Origin: Bacteroidia bacterium
GTDB taxonomy: Bacteria; Bacteroidota; Bacteroidia; Bacteroidales; CAJPTX01
Assembly (NCBI GenBank): GCA_905373665.1
Contig: CAJPTV010000068.1
Location: 1 to 12,768 of the forward strand
Direction: 5' to 3'
Length of the DNA: 12,768 nt
Made by a program: the position numbers and the translations under genes. Below, one piece after another: positions 1-5,860 of the stretch (the stretch's first letter is position 1; every line of letters starts with the position of its first letter). Under the pieces are notes generated by a model, which had not been told where the DNA came from, searched no databases, and worked only from the letters and a program-made list of their open reading frames with translations.

Positions 1-110
1 TCATTGTACACGTCTTTCACCGATTCCAAGACCTCAGTTACTGCTTGTAAGAACTGGGGCTCGCCTGGGTGCCTCTTCTGCAAATCAGCCAAAATCTGTT
101 GTACGTCCAT
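1..110 (-). CDS. gdhA: Glutamate dehydrogenase, N-terminal fragment (cut by window edge)
   Basis: Only the first 36 codons lie in the window. The translation begins MDVQQILADLQKRHPGEPQF and continues with a LQAV-EVL-SV-DVY pattern. This helical start, with the HPGE-x-x-FLQAV motif, is typical of hexameric bacterial NAD(P)-dependent glutamate dehydrogenases of about 445 residues. The family interconverts glutamate and 2-oxoglutarate plus ammonia, a central reaction in asaccharolytic, amino-acid-fermenting Bacteroidota. The ATG at 110-108 is the only good in-frame start. An AAGGA lies too close upstream (one base) to act as a normal Shine-Dalgarno. The gene follows prfB on the same strand after 102 bp that contain a hairpin. 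Identity rests on a short segment, so the family is likely but cofactor preference cannot be told. Confidence 0.8.
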   Translation of the reverse strand, partial: MDVQQILADLQKRHPGEPQFLQAVTEVLESVKDVYN

Positions 111-127
111 GTCCTTCAATGTTTTTC

Positions 128-151
128 GTCAAAGGAAACCTTCCCTTTGAC
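128..151 (-). other. Leader hairpin between prfB and gdhA
   Basis: A perfect 8-bp inverted repeat (GTCAAAGG / CCTTTGAC) encloses an 8-nt loop, 17 bases upstream of the gdhA ATG. No run of T follows it on the minus strand (the next bases are GAAAAAC), so it does not look like an intrinsic terminator for prfB. It may be a structured element of the gdhA 5' leader. Function is unknown. Confidence 0.4.
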
Positions 152-212
152 CTGTTTAACTGCGGCAAAGTTCAAAAAATAAAACCAAATAGACAAACGA
201 GCGATAGACAAG

Positions 213-1299
213 TTAGTCGCCCTGTAGCAAATACTCTTTGATAAAGGGCTCGAGCCCCCCATCTAGAACGCCTTGCACATCAGAGGTCTCGTAGTTCGTA
301 CGGAGGTCTTTCACCAATCGATAGGGCTGCATAACGTAGTTACGAATCTGGCTTCCCCATTCGATCTTTTTCTTTGACCCCTCTATTTTTCGTTTCTCTT
401 CCTCGCGCTTTCGCAACTCTAATTCGTAGAGATGCGACTTTAAGATCCGCATCGCATTTTCTCGATTCTGAAGCTGCGAACGCGTTTCGGTATTCTCAAT
501 TACGATCCCCGTCGGGATATGATAGAGCCGCACGCCCGTCTCAACCTTGTTGACATTCTGCCCCCCTGCTCCTGACGAGCGGTAGGTGTCCCACTTGATC
601 TCGGAGGGGTTGACCACAATCTCTATGTTGTCATCTACCGCGGGTGCTACAAAGACCGACGCGAAGGAGGTATGACGCCGCGCATTAGAGTCAAAGGGCG
701 AAATACGTACCAAGCGGTGTACGCCATTCTCGCCCTTGAGATAGCCGTAGGCCATCTCGCCCACGATCTCGAGCGTGGCGGACTTTATCCCCGCCTCTTC
801 GCCCTCTTGTAGGTCTGCTATCTTGTAGGTATAGCCGTTGTGCTCTGCCCAGTGTTCGTACATGCGCATGAGCATCATCGCCCAGTCCATACTCTCCGTG
901 CCTCCCGCCCCAGAGTTTATCTTGAGAATCGCCCCGAGGGCATCTTCTGGCTTCCCTAACATCTGGCGGAGCTCCAGCTCCTCAATGGCGGCGAGCGTCT
1001 CGTTATACGCGTGCTCGATTTCCTCCTCAGAGACGTCCCCCGACTTGTAAAAGTCGTACAAGACGGCGAGGTCTTCCGTACTCTTGTGCACACGACCGAA
1101 GTGCTGTATCCAGCTGTCGATCTGCGCTACCTTGCGAAGCTGCTTCTCCGCAGCCTCACTATCGTCCCAAAAGCCTTGTGCGAGCGTCAATTCGTGCTCG
1201 GCGGCGTATGCGGTTCGTTTCCCTTCGATGTCAAAGATGCCTCCCCAGCGCAACAACACGCTGATCGAGGGCTGCTACCATGTCGGCGGTAATCTGCAT
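213..1299 (-). CDS. prfB: Peptide chain release factor 2, with programmed +1 frameshift
   Basis: RF2 recognises UAA and UGA stop codons in the ribosomal A site and triggers peptide release. The real start is the ATG at 1299-1297. Frame 0 reads 22 codons (MQITADMVAALDQRVVALGR, then H, L) and stops at an in-frame TGA (1233-1231). A +1 slip on CTT (1236-1234) skips base 1233 and continues with GAC at 1232 into the long frame, giving 361 residues, close to the usual ~365. Starting at the GTG at 1259, as a simple ORF caller would, gives an N-terminus unlike RF2. The stop-codon-reading tripeptide SPF is at residues 200-202 and the catalytic GGQ at 245-247. The start lies 14 bp after manC, so the two are probably co-transcribed. 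Product UGA termination efficiency would autoregulate synthesis, as known for this family. Confidence 0.97.
1230..1246 (-). promoter_or_regulatory. prfB programmed +1 frameshift site
   Basis: On the minus strand the site reads GGGGAGG-CAT-CTT-TGA-C. It has every known element of the bacterial RF2 recoding signal: an internal SD-like sequence (GGAGG), three bases of spacing, the slippery CTT leucine codon, an in-frame TGA and a C after it, which is a weak termination context. When RF2 is scarce, the ribosome slips from CTT to TTT and resumes at GAC. Confidence 0.96.
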
Positions 1300-1313
1300 T
1301 ACTCGATGTTTAA

Positions 1314-2390
1314 CTATACATGCTCTGGGGCAGCCTCTTCCAGCCCCTTAACCAGTTGGCGGATCTCCTGCTCGCGTTCGGCAGGGCAAATCAGCAGCGA
1401 ATCGCCGTGCCACGCTACGACGTAACCCTCTAGCCCAATGGTTGCCACCAGACGCCCCTCTGGAGTGTGAAGGATGTTGTGGTGTGAATCTTGAACGAAT
1501 ACTGTGCCCTGCCGCGCATTCCCCGCCGCATCGTGCGGCATATATTGGGCAATAGAACGCCACGACCCGAGATCTGACCACGCAAAGTCCGAACGTACGA
1601 CGTAAACCTCTGCCGAGCGTTCTAAGATGCCATGGTCTATCGATATTTCGGGACAGGCGGCATACGCCGCGCCTAGATCTTCCGTCCACGAGAGGCTTTT
1701 TTGCAAAGGAGATAGTGCCGTTACCACTTGTGGTAAGAAGCGTTCGAGGGCAGATAAAAGCGCCCCCACGCGCCAAACAAAGATGCCGCTATTCCAGAAG
1801 TGCACCCCATCCTGACAATAGGCTTGTGCCGTCTCAAAATCTGGTTTTTCTTTGAAAGAGAGTACTTGGGCGACCGGCGCCTCGCCCGCCGCCGCGTGAA
1901 TATACCCATACCCCGTTTCTGGGCGCAGGGGTTTCAAACCAAAGGTGATGAGCGCCTCGGGGTGGGTGGAGGTGTGTGCTAAAGCCGCCGCCACGCTCTG
2001 TGCAAAAGGCTCGTGGTCGGGGATGTGATGGTCGCTCGAAAGGACGAGCATCGTCGCTGCTTTCGCACGTTCTGGCGCACGGCGCACTATCCACATTGCC
2101 GCCAAAGCAAGACACGGCGCAGTGTTACATTTCCGCGGTTCGCCTAAGATGTTCTCTTGTGGGATCTCAGGGAGCTGCTCATGAACAAGGGGGACATATT
2201 CCGCCGCAGTAACGACCAAGACCCGCGCAGGTTCGGTAAAACGTACCGCCCTATCGAAGGTACTTTGCAGGAGCGTACGTCCCACTCCCAAAAGGTCGAG
2301 GAACTGCTTTGGCGCGCGGCGCGTACTGGCAGGCCACAGACGCAGCCCGCCCCCGCCAGCCATAATCACCACGTAAAGATTCTCTTGCAT
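1314..2390 (-). CDS. manC: Mannose-1-phosphate guanylyltransferase (GDP-mannose pyrophosphorylase)
   Basis: This 358-residue cytoplasmic enzyme makes GDP-mannose from mannose-1-phosphate and GTP for surface polysaccharides. The nucleotidyltransferase signature AGGGGLRLWP is at 11-20, with the catalytic-site PKQF lysine at 28. GEPRKCNTAP (83-92), SSDHHI (118-123), TGYGYI (159-164), FKEKP (179-183) and WNSGIF (199-204) follow in the order expected for the family. The length matches the single-domain type, lacking the C-terminal isomerase domain of long bifunctional ManC/AlgA proteins. The ATG at 2390-2388 is only 3 bp after the glycosyltransferase stop, and prfB begins 14 bp downstream, so the three genes form one operon. 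The gene symbol reflects function; a related sugar-1-phosphate guanylyltransferase (for example fucose) cannot be fully excluded. Confidence 0.9.
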   Translation of the reverse strand: MQENLYVVIMAGGGGLRLWPASTRRAPKQFLDLLGVGRTLLQSTFDRAVRFTEPARVLVVTAAEYVPLVHEQLPEIPQENILGEPRKCNTAPCLALAAMWIVRRAPERAKAATMLVLSSDHHIPDHEPFAQSVAAALAHTSTHPEALITFGLKPLRPETGYGYIHAAAGEAPVAQVLSFKEKPDFETAQAYCQDGVHFWNSGIFVWRVGALLSALERFLPQVVTALSPLQKSLSWTEDLGAAYAACPEISIDHGILERSAEVYVVRSDFAWSDLGSWRSIAQYMPHDAAGNARQGTVFVQDSHHNILHTPEGRLVATIGLEGYVVAWHGDSLLICPAEREQEIRQLVKGLEEAAPEHV

Positions 2391-2393
2391 ATT

Positions 2394-3221
2394 CTATTGG
2401 TTTGAAGAAGCCTCCTCGTTTGAGAAGGCTTGTAGATCGGGGTCGTTTGCGCCGCGATGTTGTGTCTCATAGAGCTTAGCAAGGGTCGTAAACTTATAGA
2501 TGCCTTGGAGTTGCGCATGGATATAGCCAGCGCGTCCCTCACGAAACCCTCCCTTTAACCAATAGGCTTTGACGAAGCGCACCCATGGTGCAAAAAGAAG
2601 CTTAAACCACGAGACGCGCTGCTCCTTCCGTCGTTCAAGTTCCTTGTCAGTATACTGGTCTATCTTTTGCAGGCGCACACTTACCGATGGATTGATAAGG
2701 TGGATGAAGGCTAGCTCCGTATGCCCCGAAGGGATGGTCAGTATAGACCCCTGAATCTCGGGTTGGTGGTGAATGTAGGGCGGCCAGTAGACCCGATCGC
2801 GACGAAAGAAACGGCACGTATAGTCGGGGTAGTCGTTACGCATCCATTGTCCAAGAAAGTAGTTCTTGCGCGGGATGCGCACCCCATCCTCAGATCTCGG
2901 TTTCGCAACGTGCGCACGCAGGTAAGCTGCCAAGGCTGGGGTAACAAGCTCGTCGGCGTCGACCACAAGCACCCACTCACAGTCTGCACTCTGAATGGCA
3001 AAATTGCGTGCAGGCTCGACGAAGCCCGCGGGAGGGTGTGAAACGACCTTACAACCAAAACGAGATGCCAATGAAAGAGTCCTATCCGTGCTTCCCATGT
3101 CGCAAATTACGATTTGGTCAAAATTTTTTACCGAACGGAGCACACGCTCAAGGTGCTGCTCTGCATTGAGGGTATTGATTACGACCGAAATTTCTCCACT
3201 GCGCATCTGTCGCCTTTCCAT
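2394..3221 (-). CDS. Family 2 glycosyltransferase, WaaE/KdtX-like
   Basis: A GT-A fold glycosyltransferase, likely acting at the inner face of the cytoplasmic membrane on an LPS core or similar glycan. I chose the ATG at 3221-3219, giving 275 residues that start MERRQMRSGEISVVINTLNA. The open frame can be extended to a TTG at 3314, but the extra 31 residues do not resemble a GT2 start and contain no ATG; a second option is the ATG at 3206. After the short leader come the nucleotide-binding strand ISVVINTLN, the motif DMGSTDRT and the metal-binding DADE, characteristic of the family. The C-terminal third is basic and rich in aromatics (HHQPEIQG, RVSWFKLLFAPWVRFVKAYW), as in WaaE-like enzymes that sit on the membrane. 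It precedes manC by 3 bp, in keeping with a sugar-transfer role. Donor and acceptor are unknown. Confidence 0.85.
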   Translation of the reverse strand: MERRQMRSGEISVVINTLNAEQHLERVLRSVKNFDQIVICDMGSTDRTLSLASRFGCKVVSHPPAGFVEPARNFAIQSADCEWVLVVDADELVTPALAAYLRAHVAKPRSEDGVRIPRKNYFLGQWMRNDYPDYTCRFFRRDRVYWPPYIHHQPEIQGSILTIPSGHTELAFIHLINPSVSVRLQKIDQYTDKELERRKEQRVSWFKLLFAPWVRFVKAYWLKGGFREGRAGYIHAQLQGIYKFTTLAKLYETQHRGANDPDLQAFSNEEASSNQ

Positions 3222-3232
3222 TATTTCTGCCT

Positions 3233-3240
3233 CAAAGGTA
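3233..3240 (-). promoter_or_regulatory. Candidate Bacteroidota -7 box before the glycosyltransferase
   Basis: The minus strand reads TACCTTTG, an exact match to the Bacteroidota primary sigma -7 consensus TAnnTTTG, 11 bases upstream of the ATG at 3221. No convincing TTG at -33 is visible. If real, it would give a very short leader and would place the far TTG start (3314) outside the transcript. A chance match cannot be excluded. Confidence 0.35.
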
Positions 3241-3367
3241 GCGAATCTGTTTGTAGGTAGGGCTCTATGAGGTGCGAAGGACTGCGCGTCTGGAGAAACT
3301 ATTCCCGTCGACAACCGTTTAAGGGATACAGTGGTGATCCTCTCAACTGAGTCGCGACATCGGCGAG

Positions 3368-3385
3368 GTTAGAGACAACTCTAAC
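3368..3385 (+). promoter_or_regulatory. Hairpin at the start codon of the lipoprotein gene
   Basis: GTTAGAG-ACAA-CTCTAAC forms a perfect 7-bp stem with a 4-nt loop. It ends three bases before the first ATG (3389), so it fills the space where the ribosome would load. It could limit or regulate translation; no ligand-binding structure is recognisable. Confidence 0.4.
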
Positions 3386-3388
3386 AAA

Positions 3389-4072
3389 ATGATGAAACGC
3401 ACTAATCTTGTTCGTCCGTTACTGCTTGCAAGCTTCAGCTTTTTGATGGTCGGCTGTGGCTACAAAGCGGAACAGGCGTCGCAGTATGAGAAGCAGCTCC
3501 CGGGGGTTTGGGTGGCACAACGCCTACCAGAGGTAGAAGGGATCTCTGTTGAAGAGTATGCACGAAATATGTTACTCTTACCCACAGATACGAAGTCATG
3601 CATTATCTACTCCTTTCAACGTAACGGACAGGTGAGCTACTACCCCTTCGTGCAAGAGCGGGGAGTATACATACCTGGTAACAAACAAGAAGGACGATGG
3701 GCGGTGCGCGGTAATATGCTCTACATCGCACATGGGACATTCCCACTACTCCCGATGTTTGAGGTCTCGTTTGTTGATAGTTGCCTTATTCTTCGCCAGA
3801 CGCGTCAAATGCAACTCGATTACTTAGATGCAACGATTCGCGTATGCAACGAACGTTTGGGTAACAGAGCAAACCAACTTGAAGCCTTCAGCTGTAAAAC
3901 GATACTTGCAGAGGCGAAGGATGTACAGCAGCGTATCGCACGACTCAGTGGCGACTACACCGTCTCGCGAAGCTACACCCTCCGAGAAAGCGAACCAATG
4001 GAAGAAAACACCGACCTTGAGCTCACCGTAGAGCTGCCCAACAAAGATCAGCAACCGCGTTATGCGGAGTAA
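3389..4072 (+). CDS. Putative lipoprotein, lipocalin-like, unknown function
   Basis: A 227-residue protein I do not recognise. It starts with two adjacent ATGs (3389, 3392), two basic residues and a hydrophobic core LVRPLLLASFSFLM, then VGC with Cys 23. This resembles a lipobox, though the residue at -3 is Met rather than the usual Leu, so lipidation is probable but not certain. The mature part begins with a polar stretch, then LPGVWVAQ (37-44), a GVW start typical of small beta-barrel or lipocalin-like lipoproteins of Bacteroidota, followed by strands with GRWAVRGNMLYIAHG (102-116). Residues 136-190 look helical and the last 30 are acidic and probably disordered. Cys 71, 132, 153 and 169 could form disulfides after export. 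It is the only plus-strand gene, divergent from the glycosyltransferase and convergent with the aminotransferase. The export signal is visible; the function is not. Confidence 0.75.
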   Translation: MMKRTNLVRPLLLASFSFLMVGCGYKAEQASQYEKQLPGVWVAQRLPEVEGISVEEYARNMLLLPTDTKSCIIYSFQRNGQVSYYPFVQERGVYIPGNKQEGRWAVRGNMLYIAHGTFPLLPMFEVSFVDSCLILRQTRQMQLDYLDATIRVCNERLGNRANQLEAFSCKTILAEAKDVQQRIARLSGDYTVSRSYTLRESEPMEENTDLELTVELPNKDQQPRYAE

Positions 4073-4075
4073 CGA

Positions 4076-4091
4076 AGGTGTGTCAAAATAC
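4076..4091 (+). repeat. Left terminal inverted repeat of the MITE-like element
   Basis: Sixteen bases, AGGTGTGTCAAAATAC, perfectly inverted at 4405-4420. Pairing stops at the next inner base pair. Confidence 0.85.
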
Positions 4092-4173
4092 GATTCTCCC
4101 AGTCTTTTGTATGGGCTGCGGCGCAACAGGGAGGGGTTGGGAATATACCTCGCCCTGCGGGCGAGAGGGCGTA

Positions 4174-4391
4174 GCATGCTGCGGTCCTAAGGGCGGACGG
4201 CCCAGTGGGCGCAATGTGCGGTAAAGGCAAATCACTAGGGCGCGGGCGTTGCCGCGAGTTGCGGGTGTAGCACGCTACACCCCTACAAAAAACTGAGAAA
4301 CAGCGGTTTAGCAATAAAGGCGATCCTAAGAACGGCGTGCCCTTAGCCTCTCCTCAACCACGGGCGGCGCGCCCTTAGCGCCGCAGCATGC
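4174..4391. repeat. Internal long inverted repeat (arms 4174-4195 and 4370-4391)
   Basis: The two 22-base arms are complementary at 20 positions, the mismatches being two adjacent bases in the middle. Each arm contains GCATGC plus a CTAAGGGCG motif. CCTTAGC motifs recur in the right half at about 4340 and 4374. Together with the outer repeats the element could fold into one long cruciform or RNA stem. Confidence 0.75.
4263..4282. repeat. Perfect 8-bp hairpin inside the MITE-like element
   Basis: GGGTGTAG-CACG-CTACACCC, an 8-bp stem with a 4-nt loop near the middle of the element. CCTACAAAAAA follows on the plus strand; that tract is A rather than T, so it is not a plus-strand terminator. Confidence 0.6.
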
Positions 4392-4404
4392 GAAAAGTGG
4401 TGTT

Positions 4405-4420
4405 GTATTTTGACACACCT
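4405..4420 (-). repeat. Right terminal inverted repeat of the MITE-like element
   Basis: GTATTTTGACACACCT, the exact reverse complement of 4076-4091. Confidence 0.85.
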
Positions 4421-4507
4421 CCTCACCGCGCCGCCAGTTCGTTCGCTAATCAGTATTTCCTTTCCCTCGCATTTACACAAGCTTCTTCTCTTGCTTTTAC
4501 ATAAAAA

Positions 4508-4535
4508 CGGCGTAGCCCATTCCAGAGCTACGCCG
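4508..4535 (-). terminator. Intrinsic terminator of the aminotransferase gene
   Basis: The minus strand has a perfect 9-bp GC-rich stem CGGCGTAGC / GCTACGCCG with a 10-nt loop, directly followed by TTTTTAT. It starts 35 bases past the aminotransferase stop codon at 4571. On the plus strand a looser T run (ATTTTT) follows eight bases after the stem, so weak action in the other direction is possible. The rest of 4421-4570 holds nothing else that I can see. Confidence 0.88.
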
Positions 4536-4570
4536 CCTATCATTTTTGGGGACTGTTTTCCCTTAAAGGG

Positions 4571-5779
4571 CTACTTCATAAGCTTCTTGATCGCATTGGC
4601 AAGACGCTTAACTCCCTCTTCATTCTTCTCTTTAGACATGTAAGAGAAGTTGCAACGAAGGGTATTCTTACCCGTTCCGTCGCAGAAGAAGGTCGTACCG
4701 AGCACGAACGCCACCTTCTCTTCGATAGCGATCTTAAAGAGCTCTTCTGCATCCATATACTCGGGGAGGGTCAAGAAGAGGAAAAGCCCCCCTTCGGGTT
4801 CTGTCCACGTTACCCCCTCGGGCATATACTTCTTAAAGGAGTCGATCATGATCTGGCGCTTCTCGCGGTAGTTCTCGATGATGCCCACGAGGTTCTTGTC
4901 AAAGAGACCTGCCTCGATATAGCGTGCTGCGATCTTCTGTACAAAGGGAGGCGTACAGAGGTCGGTCGCCTGCTTTGCCATGACGATCTTGTCGATAATC
5001 TGCGTGTCTGCTACGACCCAGCCGATACGGAACCCTGGAGCGAAGGTCTTGGAGAAGGTCCCTAGGAGGACTACACGTCCTTCGTCGGCGAGTTGGTAAA
5101 TCGTTGGCTGCTCCTTGCCTGCGAAACGGATCTCGCGGTAGGGGCTGTCCTCAAGGATCAAGACGTCGTACTTCTGTGCTACGGCGATGATCTCCTTCCG
5201 GCGCGCCTCGGGCATGGTAATCCCTGCTGGGTTCTGGAAGTCGGGGATGCAGTAGATAAATTTCGGGCGTATGCCTTGCTTCTGCAGTTCTGCGAGCTTA
5301 GCGTCAAGAAGGTCAGAGCGCATCCCCTTGTCGTCGAGCGGTATTCCCACGAGGCTAGCACCGTAGTTTACGAAGGCTTGGAGCGCGCCGAGGTAAGAGG
5401 GCAAGCCGCAGATGATGGTATCTCCCTTGTCCACGAAGATCTTGGGGAGTAAGTCCAGCGCCTGTTGCGAAGCGGTGGTGATAATCAGGTTATCAAGACC
5501 GAGCTTAAGCCCCTGCTTTTGGTAACGCTCTACGAGGAGCTCGCGCAAGCGCAGATCGCCCTCTGTAGCGCCATACTGCATGGCTTGGCGTCCCTCTTCG
5601 TCTAACATCTTTACGACGATCTCCTTCATCTCTTCCACGGGGAAGGTTTCAGGAGCTGGCAATCCTCCTGCAAAGGAGATGATGTCGGGCTTTTGAACGA
5701 GCTTTAACAACTCACGGATAGCCGAGCGGCGCATGCGCTTAGCACTCGAAGAGAACAACGAATCCAATTCCTTAACCAT
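4571..5779 (-). CDS. PLP-dependent aminotransferase, class I/II (2-aminoadipate-type)
   Basis: A 402-residue cytoplasmic fold-type I aminotransferase that moves amino groups between an amino acid and a 2-oxo acid. Motifs in order: the N-terminal substrate loop SFAGGLPAPETFP (35-47), YGATEGDLRLRE (69-80), FQNPAG with cofactor-contacting Asn 183, LEDSPY with Asp 211 that binds the pyridine nitrogen, the PLP lysine 244 in TFSKTFAPGFRIGW, and LRCNFS with Arg 375 for the substrate carboxylate. The SFAGGLP and SKTFAPGFRIGW signatures place it with LysN/2-aminoadipate and MocR-like aminotransferases with broad aromatic, branched-chain or aminoadipate range. The exact substrate cannot be read from sequence. 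It lies 81 bp after the T9SS protein gene and ends in its own terminator. With glutamate dehydrogenase it could take part in amino-acid catabolism (inference). Confidence 0.93.
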   Translation of the reverse strand: MVKELDSLFSSSAKRMRRSAIRELLKLVQKPDIISFAGGLPAPETFPVEEMKEIVVKMLDEEGRQAMQYGATEGDLRLRELLVERYQKQGLKLGLDNLIITTASQQALDLLPKIFVDKGDTIICGLPSYLGALQAFVNYGASLVGIPLDDKGMRSDLLDAKLAELQKQGIRPKFIYCIPDFQNPAGITMPEARRKEIIAVAQKYDVLILEDSPYREIRFAGKEQPTIYQLADEGRVVLLGTFSKTFAPGFRIGWVVADTQIIDKIVMAKQATDLCTPPFVQKIAARYIEAGLFDKNLVGIIENYREKRQIMIDSFKKYMPEGVTWTEPEGGLFLFLTLPEYMDAEELFKIAIEEKVAFVLGTTFFCDGTGKNTLRCNFSYMSKEKNEEGVKRLANAIKKLMK

Positions 5780-5860
5780 TGGCGTAACGTTTTAAGTAAG
5801 TGATGGGCAAGATTGCCTATTCTTTTTCGCAAGTTAAGCAATATTACCCAACTGTGCAAA

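Larger units (their letters stand above)
4076..4420. mobile_element. MITE-like element with 16-bp perfect terminal inverted repeats
   Basis: The left end AGGTGTGTCAAAATAC (4076-4091) is an exact reverse complement of the right end at 4405-4420. Inside, GCTGCGGCGC (4115-4124) pairs with 4378-4387, and 4174-4195 pairs with 4370-4391 at 20 of 22 positions. Smaller hairpins sit at 4149-4163 and 4263-4282. There is no transposase; the only open frames are short minus-strand ones without family features. Size, terminal repeats, nested palindromes and lack of coding capacity fit a miniature inverted-repeat transposable element. No target-site duplication is evident next to the repeats. It begins three bases after the lipoprotein stop codon. 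A large structured repeat of the REP/ERIC kind is the main alternative. Confidence 0.6.

Noticed and set aside
1348..1776. Minus-strand frame of 142 codons inside manC
   Set aside because: A shadow of manC; arginine-rich with no motif, while the manC frame carries all family motifs.
4060..4314. Minus-strand open frame of 84 codons
   Set aside because: It runs across the inverted-repeat element and into the lipoprotein 3' end; composition (Pro/Arg/Cys-rich) looks like a chance frame of a GC-rich repeat.
4343..4543. Minus-strand open frame of 66 codons
   Set aside because: It overlaps the right end of the element and the aminotransferase terminator; no family features.
5806..5817. Short inverted repeat GGCAA-GA-TTGCC between the T9SS gene and the aminotransferase
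   Set aside because: Five-bp stem with a two-base loop and no T run; common by chance.
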